Notes under the pieces: model-generated
Database searches by the model: none
What the model was told of the DNA's origin: nothing
What the model saw: the letters and a program-made list of their open reading frames with translations, nothing else
Made by a program: the position numbers and the translations under genes
Shown here: piece by piece, positions 8,771 to 18,263 of the stretch
Position numbering within the stretch: position 1 is the first letter of the stretch
Layout: each line of letters starts with the position of its first letter
Assembly: GCF_008086615.1 (NCBI RefSeq)
Contig: NZ_RXYB01000001.1
Location: forward strand, 266,646-330,645
Origin: Acetobacterium tundrae
Lineage (GTDB): Bacteria; Bacillota; Clostridia; Eubacteriales; Eubacteriaceae
Direction of reading: 5' to 3'
Length of the DNA stretch: 64,000 bases

Positions 8771-9935
8771 GAAATCTCAAGTCGTTATAATGGGTTGCGG
8801 AGACTATGATAGCGAACTGGTTTACGAAAAACTAAAAACAGCCATTGATTTATTGGGTGGGATAGAAAAATTTGTAAACAAAGATGAGAAAATATTAATC
8901 AAGCCGAATTTACTAAGAGGAAAAAATCTGGCCTTGGCTGTTACAACCCATCCTTCTGTATTTGAAGCCGTGATAAGACTTTTAAAGGAAGCGGATATAA
9001 ATAATCTGGGGTATGGAGATTCGCCAGGCTTTGGCTCTCCCGCAGGGGTAGCCAGAGACAGCGGGCTGACAGCCGTTGCGGAAAAATACAAAATTCTTTC
9101 AAAAGAGTTCAACCATGGGGAAAGTGTTGATTTTTATTTAGGGAATGTGACAAAACGTTTTGAAATTGCCCAGGGTGTACTGGAAAGTGATGGAATCATC
9201 AGTCTGTCAAAAATGAAAACACATGGCCTTACCCGAATAACGGGAGCGGTTAAAAATCAGTTTGGCTGTGTTTATGGTTTAAACAAAGGAATGTCCCACG
9301 CACGCTATCCGGATGCCAATAGTTTTTCGAAAATGCTAGTGGATTTAAATCGATACCTTAATCCCAAACTAAGGCTTTTCATTATGGATGGCATCATTGC
9401 AATGGAGGGAAATGGACCGGCATCAGGAGAACCAGTGCAAATGAAAGTGCTATTAGTATCTGATGATCCAGTCGCTCTCGATGCGACCTTCGCCAGAATG
9501 ATAAATTTAGATCCGAAATTTGTGCCGACAATTGTGTATGGTGAAGAAATGGGATTGGGAAATGCCGCCGCGGAAAAGATCGAACTTTTAGGTTATCCGA
9601 TTGAGGAGTTTTTCAATCCCGATTTTGACGTTGTACGGATGCCTATTGACGAAACGATCACTTCTAAATTGGCATCTTTTAACAAAATAACAAAGAGCTT
9701 GCTTATCCAAAAACCAGTTGTGGACAAGAACAAATGTGTTGGTTGCGGGGTTTGTGAACAAAGCTGTCCGGTGGAGAAAAAGGCAATCAAAATGGTACAG
9801 CGAAAACGCAGAAAATATCCTCTATATTTTTATAATCGTTGCATCCGCTGTTATTGCTGTCAGGAAATGTGCCCAGTTGGTGCTATTTCAGTAAAAACAC
9901 CGATACTGGGGAAATTAGTGATCTATAAAAAATAG
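8760..9935 (+). CDS. DUF362 protein with two C-terminal 4Fe-4S clusters
   Basis: A 391-residue iron-sulfur protein. Residues 1-310 form the DUF362 domain (ILIKPNLL, VTTHPSVFEAVIRLL, SKMKTHGLT, GAVKNQFGCVYG). A bacterial ferredoxin-like domain follows with two cysteine groups, CVGCGVCEQSCP near residue 326 and CIRCYCCQEMCP near residue 361. The function of the family is unknown; the clusters suggest electron transfer. Its start lies inside cvfB, so the two are coupled. Confidence 0.88.
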   Translation: MEDKKSQVVIMGCGDYDSELVYEKLKTAIDLLGGIEKFVNKDEKILIKPNLLRGKNLALAVTTHPSVFEAVIRLLKEADINNLGYGDSPGFGSPAGVARDSGLTAVAEKYKILSKEFNHGESVDFYLGNVTKRFEIAQGVLESDGIISLSKMKTHGLTRITGAVKNQFGCVYGLNKGMSHARYPDANSFSKMLVDLNRYLNPKLRLFIMDGIIAMEGNGPASGEPVQMKVLLVSDDPVALDATFARMINLDPKFVPTIVYGEEMGLGNAAAEKIELLGYPIEEFFNPDFDVVRMPIDETITSKLASFNKITKSLLIQKPVVDKNKCVGCGVCEQSCPVEKKAIKMVQRKRRKYPLYFYNRCIRCYCCQEMCPVGAISVKTPILGKLVIYKK

Positions 9936-9973
9936 AACATTTTGATAGATGATTGTTTTAGCAAAAATATAGA

Positions 9974-10002
9974 TTGACAAATCATATCCAATTTTATAAG
10001 AT
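9974..10002 (+). promoter_or_regulatory. Probable sigma-A promoter for ilvBN
   Basis: A perfect TTGACA (9974-9979) and a 17-base spacer lead to TAAGAT (9997-10002), 33 bases before the ilvB start. An alternative -10, TATAAG, lies 2 bases further upstream. Confidence 0.6.
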
Positions 10003-10034
10003 AATTGTTAATACTTAAAAAAGGAGTGATTTCA

Positions 10035-11672
10035 TTGTTAGCATCAAAATTAATTTTAAAATGTCTCGAACGAGAAAATGTTGAGTTTGTGTTTGGTTAT
10101 CCAGGAGGTGCACTGCTGCCCCTTTATGAAGCATTGAGAACCTCTCCGATTAAACATATCTTAGTGAGAAACGAACAGGCTGGACCGCATTATGCGAGTG
10201 GCTATGCCCGGGAATCAGGTCGAGTAGGTGTATGCTTAGCAACTTCAGGTCCTGGAGCTACAAATTTGGTCACTGGCATCGCAACCGCTTACCTTGATTC
10301 CATTCCGATTGTGGCCATCACCGGCCAAGTTAATCGTGATCTTATTGGTACTGATGCATTTCAGGAAGCCGACATCACTGGAGCAACCGCGCCATTTACA
10401 AAGCACAGCTATTTGGTAAAAGATGCAGCGGATATCCCGAGAATTATTAGAGAAGCGTTTTATATTGCTTCGACTGGTCGTCCGGGACCGGTGCTCATTG
10501 ATATTCCGAGAGATGTGCAATTGGAAAGTATCAAAACGGGATTGACTTATGACAAAGTTGATATTCTCGGTTATAAACCGAATTTGCATGGTCATAGCGG
10601 TCAAATTAAGAGAGCCACTAAAAAAATAAAAGAGGCTGAAAGACCAGTGATTTATGCTGGCGGCGGCGTTCTGTTAGGACACGCGGAAAAGGAACTTTTA
10701 GCTTTCGCAGAAAAAGACAATATACCTGTCATTACGTCTCTTATGGGGATTGGAGCTTTTCCGGAAGATCACCTATTATACTGTGGTATTGTCGGTAGTC
10801 ACGGCTATGAATATTCAAATGTTGTCATGAATGAGGCTGATTTAATTATTAATATCGGTGCGCGAATGTCTGATCGGGCAACATCGAAACTAACAAGTTT
10901 TGAAGAAAATACTGATTTTGTTCATATTGATATAGATCCTGCCGAAATTGGTAAAAACATGGAAACAACGATTCCCATCGTTGGGGATGCAAAAACTGTG
11001 TTAATTGATTTTATTGCGAAAGATACATCTAAAGATCATGCTACCTGGCTTGCTAAAATTAAAGAAATTAAAGAACAACATCCTTTGGTTTACGATGCAG
11101 ATCCGCCTTGCAGTGATTTGATTAATCCCAAAGTTATGTTCAGATCGATGTCGGAAATGACATCGGATGATTCGACACTGGTTGCCGATGTTGGTCTAAA
11201 TCAAATTTGGTCGGCACTTTATTACCATGTCAGCAAAGAGCGAAAGTTCTTCACTTCTGGTGGACTGGGTACCATGGGATACAGTATTCCGGCTGCGTGC
11301 GGGGTATGCTTTGCAACGCTTGATCATCCCAAAGAGGTCTTCGCCGTTTGCGGCGATGGCAGTTTTCAAATGAGTATGGGCGAGTTAGGTGTAATCGCTG
11401 AACATCAGTTGAATGTGAAGATTATTTTAATTACCAACAAAAAGTTGGGAATGGTTCGACAGCTGCAATGTGACGTTTATGGAAAAGGGCATTATAGCGG
11501 AACGGATATAAATTTTGATATAGATTTTATGAAATTGGCCGAGGCTTACAGTATAAAAAGCTACAAGGTAGATAAGAACGAAGACTTTATCAAGGTTTTG
11601 CCGGAAGCGATTAAGCACCAGGGCCCGGTCTTGATTCAATGTCAGGTGCATCCTGATTTCATTAGAATATAA
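10035..11672 (+). CDS. ilvB: Acetolactate synthase, large (catalytic) subunit
   Basis: Thiamine-diphosphate enzyme that condenses two pyruvates to acetolactate (or pyruvate with 2-oxobutyrate), the first common step to Val, Leu and Ile. It has GYPGGALLPLYE at the N-terminus, RNEQAGPHYASGYAR with the catalytic Glu, ATSGPGATNLVTGIA, and the C-terminal GDGSFQMSMGEL ThDP-Mg motif. An upstream TTG at 10005 is in frame, but AGGAG (10022-10026) precedes the TTG at 10035 by 8 bases. That start gives a normal 545-residue protein. Confidence 0.95.
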   Translation: MLASKLILKCLERENVEFVFGYPGGALLPLYEALRTSPIKHILVRNEQAGPHYASGYARESGRVGVCLATSGPGATNLVTGIATAYLDSIPIVAITGQVNRDLIGTDAFQEADITGATAPFTKHSYLVKDAADIPRIIREAFYIASTGRPGPVLIDIPRDVQLESIKTGLTYDKVDILGYKPNLHGHSGQIKRATKKIKEAERPVIYAGGGVLLGHAEKELLAFAEKDNIPVITSLMGIGAFPEDHLLYCGIVGSHGYEYSNVVMNEADLIINIGARMSDRATSKLTSFEENTDFVHIDIDPAEIGKNMETTIPIVGDAKTVLIDFIAKDTSKDHATWLAKIKEIKEQHPLVYDADPPCSDLINPKVMFRSMSEMTSDDSTLVADVGLNQIWSALYYHVSKERKFFTSGGLGTMGYSIPAACGVCFATLDHPKEVFAVCGDGSFQMSMGELGVIAEHQLNVKIILITNKKLGMVRQLQCDVYGKGHYSGTDINFDIDFMKLAEAYSIKSYKVDKNEDFIKVLPEAIKHQGPVLIQCQVHPDFIRI

Positions 11673-11682
11673 GGAGAATGAT

Positions 11683-12180
11683 ATGGAGAAAAAAACTTGT
11701 TTGTCGTTGCTGGTAGAAAATAATTTTGGAGTTCTTAGTCGTATTTCAGGACTTTTTGCAAGACGTGGCTATAATATTGACAGCCTTACCGTTGGAACAA
11801 CCGAGAATGCAAGATTTTCCCGTATTACCATTACGGTTACCGGGGATGAACAGATATTAACGCAGATAAAAAAACAACTAAACAAGCTCATTGATGTGAT
11901 TACCGTAATTGAATTAAAACCGGAAGAATCAATTACCCGAGAACTTGTATTTATAAAAGTAAAAGCTGATGATACCAACAGAAACCAAGTCGTTGAAATT
12001 TCAAATATGTTCCGGGCAAATATCGTGGATGTGGCCAGAGAAAGTCTGATTGTCGAAATTACCGGAACCCGAGATAAAATTGATGCATTTTTCAATATGG
12101 TTGAACCCTATGGCATCCTGGAGTTCATTCGCTCAGGCGATACGGGCTTACAACGTGGGGCTAAAGTATTATCCTTTTAG
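11683..12180 (+). CDS. ilvN: Acetolactate synthase, small (regulatory) subunit
   Basis: Regulatory partner of IlvB that confers feedback inhibition, usually by valine. The N-terminal ACT domain (residues 4-75: LVENNFGVLSRISGLFARRGYNIDS split at the usual sites) is followed by the C-terminal ALS small-subunit domain. The length of 165 residues is normal. It starts 10 bases after ilvB with AAGGAG in the gap. No other ilv or leu gene is in the window. Confidence 0.95.
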   Translation: MEKKTCLSLLVENNFGVLSRISGLFARRGYNIDSLTVGTTENARFSRITITVTGDEQILTQIKKQLNKLIDVITVIELKPEESITRELVFIKVKADDTNRNQVVEISNMFRANIVDVARESLIVEITGTRDKIDAFFNMVEPYGILEFIRSGDTGLQRGAKVLSF

Positions 12181-12200
12181 GAATATAAAATTAAATCGAA

Positions 12201-12242
12201 CAAGTATTAACCGCTGAAAATCTTTTTAGCGGTTAATACTTG
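12201..12242. terminator. Very strong hairpin after ilvN, without a T-run
   Basis: A perfect 15-base inverted repeat: CAAGTATTAACCGCT at 12201-12215 and its exact complement at 12228-12242. Pairing can continue into the loop (GAAAA against TTTTT with one G-T pair), leaving a loop of about four bases. No T-tract follows on either strand. It may be a transcript-stabilising or processing structure, or a factor-assisted terminator, between ilvN and the nfnA-like gene. Confidence 0.6.
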
Positions 12243-12310
12243 TAGTAAGAGAATTACTTTTATTATATAATCAGTTCGAATAGAACATTCTAGTAAAACA
12301 AGGAGGTTCA

Positions 12311-13198
12311 ATGATGTATAAAATTATAGCAAAAAGGTTATTGGCACCTAATATTTATCTGATGGATGTGGCGGCACCCCGAGTTGCGAAAGCCGCAAAT
12401 CCGGGACAATTTGTGATTGTTAAAATGGATGAAAAGGGTGAAAGAATCCCGCTGACCATCTGCGATTATGACAAAACAGCCGGGACGGTAACCATCGTAT
12501 TTCAAACGGTGGGATGTTCAACAAAAAAAATGGCCTTAATGGAAGCGGGCGACAACTTTAGTGACTTTGTCGGGCCCCTTGGTCAGCCTTCAGAACTCGT
12601 TGAAGAAGATCTTGAAGCATTGAAAAAGAAAAACATTATGTTTGTCGCCGGTGGCGTTGGCGCTGCACCAGTCTATCCACAGGTTAAATGGCTTCATGAA
12701 CATGGAATTGATGCGGATGCCATCGTTGGCTGTAAATCAAAAGATTATCTGCTGCTGGAAAAAGAAATGAAACTTGTTACAGGAAATCTTTACGTCGCCA
12801 CCGATGATGGTTCATATGGATATAAGGGCTTTGTAACAGATTTATTAAAAGACTTGATTGAAAAAGAAGGTAAAAAATACGATCTTGTTGTCGCCATCGG
12901 ACCGATGATTATGATGAAGTTTATCGCCCAGCTTACAAAAAATTATGGAATCAAAACCATTGTCAGTATGAATCCGGTTATGGTTGATGGTACCGGCATG
13001 TGCGGCGGTTGCCGACTGACTGTTGGCGGCGTGACCAAATTCGCATGCGTTGATGGACCGGAATTTGATGGACATCTGGTTGACTTCGATGAAGCAATGA
13101 GACGGTCAACCCAATATCAGACCGAAGAAGGAAGAGTCGAGATTGAGAGACAGAAAAAAGCAGAAGGACATGTATGCAATTTAGGGTTGGGGGAATAA
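12311..13198 (+). CDS. nfnA: FAD/NAD-binding ferredoxin-NADP reductase-type subunit (NfnA / SudB-like)
   Basis: A 295-residue subunit of the sulfide/dihydroorotate dehydrogenase-like group: an FAD-binding barrel (RIPLTICDYD near residue 50), an NAD-binding half (FVAGGVGAAPVYPQ near residue 113) and a C-terminal 2Fe-2S site (GMCGGCRLTVGG, then FACVDGPEFDG). With the next gene it matches NfnAB, which bifurcates electrons between NADPH, ferredoxin and NAD. SudAB and GltS-like pairs look alike, so the reaction is inferred. AGGAGG is 4 bases before the ATG at 12311 and 7 before a second ATG at 12314; either may be used. Confidence 0.82.
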   Translation: MMYKIIAKRLLAPNIYLMDVAAPRVAKAANPGQFVIVKMDEKGERIPLTICDYDKTAGTVTIVFQTVGCSTKKMALMEAGDNFSDFVGPLGQPSELVEEDLEALKKKNIMFVAGGVGAAPVYPQVKWLHEHGIDADAIVGCKSKDYLLLEKEMKLVTGNLYVATDDGSYGYKGFVTDLLKDLIEKEGKKYDLVVAIGPMIMMKFIAQLTKNYGIKTIVSMNPVMVDGTGMCGGCRLTVGGVTKFACVDGPEFDGHLVDFDEAMRRSTQYQTEEGRVEIERQKKAEGHVCNLGLGE

Positions 13199-13201
13199 AC
13201 A

Positions 13202-14584
13202 ATGGAAACAAAGAAAAGAGTCCCCGTTAAAGAACAAGCTCCGGAAATACGACGATCAAATTTTGACGAGGTCTGTCTCGGTTATTCTGAGTCTGAAGCT
13301 GTTGCCGAAGCAGAGCGTTGCCTTCACTGCAAAAAACCGATGTGTGTGACCCAATGTCCAGTATCGATCAATATTCCTGAATTTATCGAGCATGTTAAGA
13401 ACAGTGAATTTGAAGAAGCGGCCCGAGTCATTGCGGAATCAAGCTCACTTCCAGCCGTTTGCGGAAGGGTTTGTCCTCAGGAAAGCCAGTGTGAGGAACT
13501 CTGCGTCCTCGGCAAAAAAGGCGATGCTGTCGCCATTGGAAAGCTGGAACGGTTTGTTGCTGACTGGTCAAGAGAAAATAATATTGACTTAAGTCAGACG
13601 CTGCCGAAGAATGGCCGCAAAGTGGCGGTCATCGGGGCCGGACCTTCGGGATTATCCTGCGCCGGAGACCTAGCCAAACTTGGGTATGATGTCACCATTT
13701 TTGAAGCTCTTCATAAAGCGGGAGGCGTGCTTGTCTACGGAATACCGGAGTTCAGACTCCCCAAGGATACCGTTGTCCAGCATGAAGTGGATAATGTTAA
13801 AGCACTGGGGGTTAAAATAGAAACGAACGTCATAATCGGACGAACGGTTACCCTCGATGAACTGATGCATCAGGAGGGTTTTGAGGCCGTATTTATCGGT
13901 TCAGGCGCCGGACTGCCTATGTTTATGAACATCCCGGGAGAAAACAGCAATGGTGTTTTTTCGGCTAATGAATTCCTGACCCGAAATAATTTGATGAAGG
14001 CCTTTAAGGAAGGTTATGATACCCCAATCAGAGCCGGGAAAAAAGTTGCCGTTGTCGGTGGCGGAAATGTTGCCATGGATGCCGCCCGAACCGCATTGAG
14101 ACTCGGTGCAGAAGTTCACATTGTTTACCGACGATCCCAGGCGGAGCTGCCGGCTCGAGCTGAAGAAGTTCATCATGCGATTGAAGAAGGAATTATTTTT
14201 GACCTGTTATGTAATCCGGTTGAAATTCTTGCCGATGAAAAAGGCTGGGTTAAGGGAATTAAATGTATTCGAATGGAGCTTGGCGAACCGGATGCTTCGG
14301 GAAGAAGGCGGCCGGTTGAAATTCCGGGCAGTGAGTTCGTAATCGATGTTGATACCGTGATCATGTCACTGGGAACGTCACCCAATCCATTAATTTCTTC
14401 GACAACCCCAGGGCTTGAATCCAACAGAAAAGGATGCCTAATCGCCGAAGAAGAAACCGGGGAAACGACTTTGGATGGGGTATTTGCCGGCGGCGATGCG
14501 GTCACTGGTGCAGCCACCGTCATCCTGGCTATGGGCGCTGGAAAAAAGGCTGCCCGGGCAATCGACGATTACTTGAAAAAATAA
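13202..14584 (+). CDS. nfnB: NADPH-dependent glutamate-synthase-like flavoprotein (NfnB / GltA family)
   Basis: A 460-residue partner of the preceding gene, 3 bases downstream. N-terminal cysteine groups (CLHCKKPMCVTQCP near residue 40, CGRVCPQESQCEELC near residue 87) bind 4Fe-4S clusters. FAD motif GAGPSGLSCAGDLAKLG follows, then NADPH motif GGGNVAMDAARTALRLGA and C-terminal GGDAVTGAATVILAMGAGK. The fold is shared by the GltB/GltD small subunit, NfnB and SudA. Lacking a glutamate synthase large subunit nearby, a transhydrogenase role (NADPH, ferredoxin and NADH exchange) is most likely in an acetogen. Confidence 0.85.
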   Translation: METKKRVPVKEQAPEIRRSNFDEVCLGYSESEAVAEAERCLHCKKPMCVTQCPVSINIPEFIEHVKNSEFEEAARVIAESSSLPAVCGRVCPQESQCEELCVLGKKGDAVAIGKLERFVADWSRENNIDLSQTLPKNGRKVAVIGAGPSGLSCAGDLAKLGYDVTIFEALHKAGGVLVYGIPEFRLPKDTVVQHEVDNVKALGVKIETNVIIGRTVTLDELMHQEGFEAVFIGSGAGLPMFMNIPGENSNGVFSANEFLTRNNLMKAFKEGYDTPIRAGKKVAVVGGGNVAMDAARTALRLGAEVHIVYRRSQAELPARAEEVHHAIEEGIIFDLLCNPVEILADEKGWVKGIKCIRMELGEPDASGRRRPVEIPGSEFVIDVDTVIMSLGTSPNPLISSTTPGLESNRKGCLIAEEETGETTLDGVFAGGDAVTGAATVILAMGAGKKAARAIDDYLKK

Positions 14585-14607
14585 TCAAATTTTAATATAC
14601 ATATTAC

Positions 14608-14653
14608 AAAAGATCCATGAATGATTGAATCATAATCGTTCATGGGTCTTTTT
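14608..14653 (+). terminator. Rho-independent terminator after nfnB
   Basis: AAAAGATCCATGAA pairs with TTCATGGGTCTTTT around a 17-base loop, and the stem runs into a T-run at 14649-14653. Confidence 0.85.
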
Positions 14654-14693
14654 ACATATAAATTTTATGAAGGTGTTCAATGAACCAGTCTTT

Positions 14694-14702
14694 TGGTATA
14701 AT
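14694..14702 (+). promoter_or_regulatory. Extended -10 promoter for polA-coaE
   Basis: TGGTATAAT combines the TGn extension with a perfect TATAAT, 36 bases before the polA start. The -35 region (TGTTCA at 14674-14679) is weak, as often seen with an extended -10. Confidence 0.6.
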
Positions 14703-14738
14703 ATTAATAACGGAATAGAAAAATGGAAAGGAATTTAT

Positions 14739-17381
14739 ATGAAAAGCATACTCATTGACGGAAACAGTCTGATTTATCGAACATTCTATGCCATTCGCGA
14801 AATGTCAAATTCAAAGGGCGTTCCAACAAATGCCATTTATGGCTTTGTTAACATATTAGTTAAAATACAGGAGGAATACCAACCTGATTATCTGGGAATT
14901 GCCTTCGATTTGAAAGCACCGACCTTCAGGCATTTAGCGTATGATGATTATAAAGGCGGGCGTCATAAAATGCCCGAACTGTTAGAAGAGCAGTTTGCGA
15001 TTCTGAAGGAACTTTTGGAAAAAATGGATATTTCCATTCTGGAAATGGAGGGCTTTGAGGCCGATGATATTATCGGAACCCTGGCTGTGCTGGGCTCCCA
15101 AAAAGGTTTTGAAACTGAAATCATCACTGGGGATCGGGATGCCTTCCAATTGGTTAGTCCAACCGTTAAAGTTTTATATACAATCAAAGGAATTTCGCAA
15201 TTGGAAGAAGTCGACGAAGCCTGGATACAGGAACAATACGGACTCATTCCCAGAGACCTCATTGAGCTGAAAGCACTGATGGGGGATAAATCCGACAATA
15301 TCCCTGGAATCGCGGGGATCGGAGAAAAAACAGGTATTAAGCTGGTACAAAAATATGAATCGCTGGAAAACCTTTATGAGCATATAGATGAAGAGAAAGG
15401 CAAACAAAAGGAAAAATTAGTCGCCGGGAAAGAAGCTGCCTTTAAGAGCCGAATGTTGGGAACCATTAAACTGGACGTCCCCTGGGAAGGTGATTTTGAA
15501 GAGCTTTCTTTTCACAATATTTTTAATCCAGATAGTATTGAGATGCTCAAAGAGCTGGAGTTTAAAAACATTCTTTCCAAAATAGACGCCACCGAAGAAG
15601 TTCAACTCATTGAAAAGGCGATCGATTTTACGTGGATAAAAACAGGTCAGGAAATGGAGGATCTCTTTGCAGCTTTATCAAAAGCTCTAGAAGTGACAAT
15701 TTATTATCATCAGCAAGAGAGTCATGTTTATTTAGCATTGGAAATCGAAAAACAGTATTTTTATTTAAATCCTCAAATCGTGGAAGAGTTTAATTTTTTT
15801 GAACAACTTCGGAACCTGCAAAATATCAATAAACTGGGAATCATCAGTCAGGATCTTAAAAATCTGATCCATATTTTCCATCAGGCGGGGATTTTAGAGG
15901 TCAATGAAGCGTTTGATACCTATATTGCCACTTATCTGCTGAGTCCGGGAGATCAGCGATACGATTTAAAAACAGCGGCCTATAAATATTTGGATCGCAA
16001 TATTCTGGATGATGAAGAGATGTTTGGAAAAGGAAAAAAACTGGTTAAAATTGGTGATGTTGAGGAACAGCTTTTGGCAGACTATTTCGTGAAAAATTGT
16101 GAAACAGTGAAAGCGCTTAAAACGGTTCTGGAAAAAGAGCTCAATGAAACAGGAATGATGACCTTGTTCAAGACCATCGAAATGCCGCTGCTGGAAGTCA
16201 TGGCATCGATGGAAGAGCTTGGTTTTAAAATTGATGTATCCCAGTTGAAAGTGCTTTCCAAAGATTTTGAAGACAAACTGGAAGGCTTGACCCGAGAAAT
16301 TTATGAGCTGGCTGAAACCGACGAATTTAATATTAATTCGCCCAAACAATTAGGGGAAGTTCTGTTTGAAAAACTAAAACTGCCCGTGGTGAAGAAAACA
16401 AAAACGGGTTACTCCACCAATATTGAGGTATTGGAGCAGCTCATCCATTTTCATCCTATTATTGAAAAAATTATCGAATATCGAACCCTGTCCAAACTGG
16501 ATTCAACCTATGGTCGTGGCTTAATGGCTTTCGTTGAGCCAAAAACCAATAAAATCTATTCAACTTTTAATCAAACGGTGGCAGCAACCGGACGGTTAAG
16601 CAGTTCCGCTCCCAACCTTCAGAACATTCCAATAAAGACCGAAATGGGCAGGGAAATCAGACGGGTTTTTGTTCCGTCTGATGCGGATCATATTTTAGTG
16701 GATGCCGATTATTCGCAAATTGAGCTTAGAGTACTGGCTCATCTGTCAGGCGATGAAAATCTCATTGATGCGTTTAATAAAGAACAGGATATCCACACCC
16801 GTACCGCCTCTGAAATATTTGGGGTTACCCTCGAAGAGGTCTCTCGTACGCAGCGTGGACAGGCAAAGGCGATTAACTTTGGTTTGATTTACGGAAAGCA
16901 GGCTTTCAGTCTCGGAAAAGAGTTGGGCATTTCAAGAAATGAAGCTCAAAATTATATCGATCGATATTTTGCCCGTTATCCAAAAGTGCAGGATTATATG
17001 GAAAATGTCAAACGACAGGCAAAAGAGGATGGCTACGTGACGTCCATTTGGGGAAGAAGGCGATATATCCCGGAAATGAATTCCAGAAACGGCATCCTTG
17101 TCCAGGCTGGCGAACGGATGGCCCTAAACACGCCGATTCAGGGGAGCGCAGCGGATATCATCAAGCTGGCCATGATTAGGGTATATAATCGCTTAAATGA
17201 TGAAAATTTGGAAGCCGAGCTAATTCTTCAAGTCCATGATGAATTGATCATCGATACGCCGAAAAATGAGCAGGAACAGGTGGAACGTCTTATTAAAGAA
17301 GAAATGGAAGGGGCGGCTCAACTGAGCGTTCCCATCACTGTGGATGTTAACAGCGGAGCATCCTGGTATGAGTTAAAATAG
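14739..17381 (+). CDS. polA: DNA polymerase I
   Basis: Repair and Okazaki-fragment polymerase. Residues 1-290 form the 5' nuclease (ILIDGNSLIYRTFYA, FEADDIIGTLA, GDKSDNIPGIAGIGEKTG). About 310-490 is the 3'-5' exonuclease fold, but the FDTET-type catalytic motif is replaced by LEVTIYYHQQ, so proofreading is probably lost, as in Bacillus enzymes. Residues 500-880 are the polymerase: DADYSQIELR (motif A), RGQAKAINFGLIYG (B) and LQVHDELI (C). The frame extends to 14625, but the ATG at 14739 has AAAGGA upstream and starts at the conserved MKSILIDGNS. 880 residues. Confidence 0.96.
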   Translation: MKSILIDGNSLIYRTFYAIREMSNSKGVPTNAIYGFVNILVKIQEEYQPDYLGIAFDLKAPTFRHLAYDDYKGGRHKMPELLEEQFAILKELLEKMDISILEMEGFEADDIIGTLAVLGSQKGFETEIITGDRDAFQLVSPTVKVLYTIKGISQLEEVDEAWIQEQYGLIPRDLIELKALMGDKSDNIPGIAGIGEKTGIKLVQKYESLENLYEHIDEEKGKQKEKLVAGKEAAFKSRMLGTIKLDVPWEGDFEELSFHNIFNPDSIEMLKELEFKNILSKIDATEEVQLIEKAIDFTWIKTGQEMEDLFAALSKALEVTIYYHQQESHVYLALEIEKQYFYLNPQIVEEFNFFEQLRNLQNINKLGIISQDLKNLIHIFHQAGILEVNEAFDTYIATYLLSPGDQRYDLKTAAYKYLDRNILDDEEMFGKGKKLVKIGDVEEQLLADYFVKNCETVKALKTVLEKELNETGMMTLFKTIEMPLLEVMASMEELGFKIDVSQLKVLSKDFEDKLEGLTREIYELAETDEFNINSPKQLGEVLFEKLKLPVVKKTKTGYSTNIEVLEQLIHFHPIIEKIIEYRTLSKLDSTYGRGLMAFVEPKTNKIYSTFNQTVAATGRLSSSAPNLQNIPIKTEMGREIRRVFVPSDADHILVDADYSQIELRVLAHLSGDENLIDAFNKEQDIHTRTASEIFGVTLEEVSRTQRGQAKAINFGLIYGKQAFSLGKELGISRNEAQNYIDRYFARYPKVQDYMENVKRQAKEDGYVTSIWGRRRYIPEMNSRNGILVQAGERMALNTPIQGSAADIIKLAMIRVYNRLNDENLEAELILQVHDELIIDTPKNEQEQVERLIKEEMEGAAQLSVPITVDVNSGASWYELK

Positions 17382-17390
17382 GGCGTTGAT

Positions 17391-18008
17391 ATGAAAATAA
17401 TTGGTGTTACCGGAGGAATTGCATCCGGAAAATCCACAGTGATAAGGGTATTAAAGGAATGCTTCAACTATCCGGTTATCGATGCGGATAAGTTGGCCAG
17501 ACAGGCAGTTGAGCCCGGCAGCCAGGGCCTTCAAAAGATTGCCGAGGCCTTCGGCGAAAACTGTTTAAATGAAAAGGACGAACTGAACCGAAGTCTTTTA
17601 GGAGAAATTATTGCTGAGGATGAGGAGTCGAGAAAAAAGCTTAATGCGATTGTCCATCCGGAAGTCAAAAGATTATATGATGAGCTAATCAATTTCTATG
17701 AGAATAACGGAGTAAGTCTTGTTTTTTATGATTGTCCGCTCCTCTTTGAAACAAACCTTGAGACCGATGTTGATGAAACCATGCTGGTGGTGGCAGATGA
17801 AGAGATTCGAATTAAGCGTATCATGGAAAGAGACGGAGTTTCTCAGGAGTTGGCCATAAAAAAGATCGCCATGCAAATGACAGATGATGAAAAGATAAAA
17901 CGGGCAGATATCATTATTGAAAATAATGGCAGTCTCGACGACTTGCGTATGGCAATCAGGGTATATTTCAATAGGTGTAAGCCTGGGATGGCGCATATGA
18001 TTGATTAA
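17391..18008 (+). CDS. coaE: Dephospho-CoA kinase
   Basis: Last step of coenzyme A synthesis. P-loop GVTGGIASGKST at the N-terminus, IDADKLARQAVEPGS, HPEVKR, and DCPLLFET near residue 107. The length of 205 residues is normal. It begins 9 bases after polA, a common polA-coaE arrangement (mutM is missing between them), and is read from the same promoter. Confidence 0.95.
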   Translation: MKIIGVTGGIASGKSTVIRVLKECFNYPVIDADKLARQAVEPGSQGLQKIAEAFGENCLNEKDELNRSLLGEIIAEDEESRKKLNAIVHPEVKRLYDELINFYENNGVSLVFYDCPLLFETNLETDVDETMLVVADEEIRIKRIMERDGVSQELAIKKIAMQMTDDEKIKRADIIIENNGSLDDLRMAIRVYFNRCKPGMAHMID

Positions 18009-18063
18009 CAATTGATCGGTATGATGGTTTATCGACAATCTGGATAAAAAAATAAAATTTCTG

Positions 18064-18092
18064 TTGATCTTTTTCATTGATTCCTTTATAAT
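18064..18092 (+). promoter_or_regulatory. Promoter of the tRNA-Leu gene
   Basis: TTGATC (18064-18069), 17 bases, then a perfect TATAAT (18087-18092), 32 bases before the mature tRNA 5' end. Confidence 0.75.
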
Positions 18093-18124
18093 AAAAAGAC
18101 AGGGTAAAAAATCCTGCCTTTTAT

Positions 18125-18212
<88 letters not shown>

Positions 18213-18225
18213 TTATTATGAATAA

Positions 18226-18253
18226 AAAGCCGATTGCGGAAGCAATCGGCTTT
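18226..18253 (+). terminator. Terminator of the tRNA-Leu transcript
   Basis: Perfect 12-base stem AAAGCCGATTGC / GCAATCGGCTTT closed by a GGAA tetraloop, 13 bases after the tRNA CCA. The T-tract is short. Confidence 0.8.
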
Positions 18254-18263
18254 AATTATGTAA

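Noticed and set aside
12266..12271. TATAAT before the nfnA-like gene as a full promoter
   Set aside because: The -10 is perfect, but no acceptable -35 lies at 16-18 bases, so it is not listed as a promoter feature.
15966..16349. Open frame of 127 codons on the minus strand inside polA
   Set aside because: Antisense to a clear DNA polymerase I gene; the Phe/Gln/His-rich translation is typical of a shadow frame.
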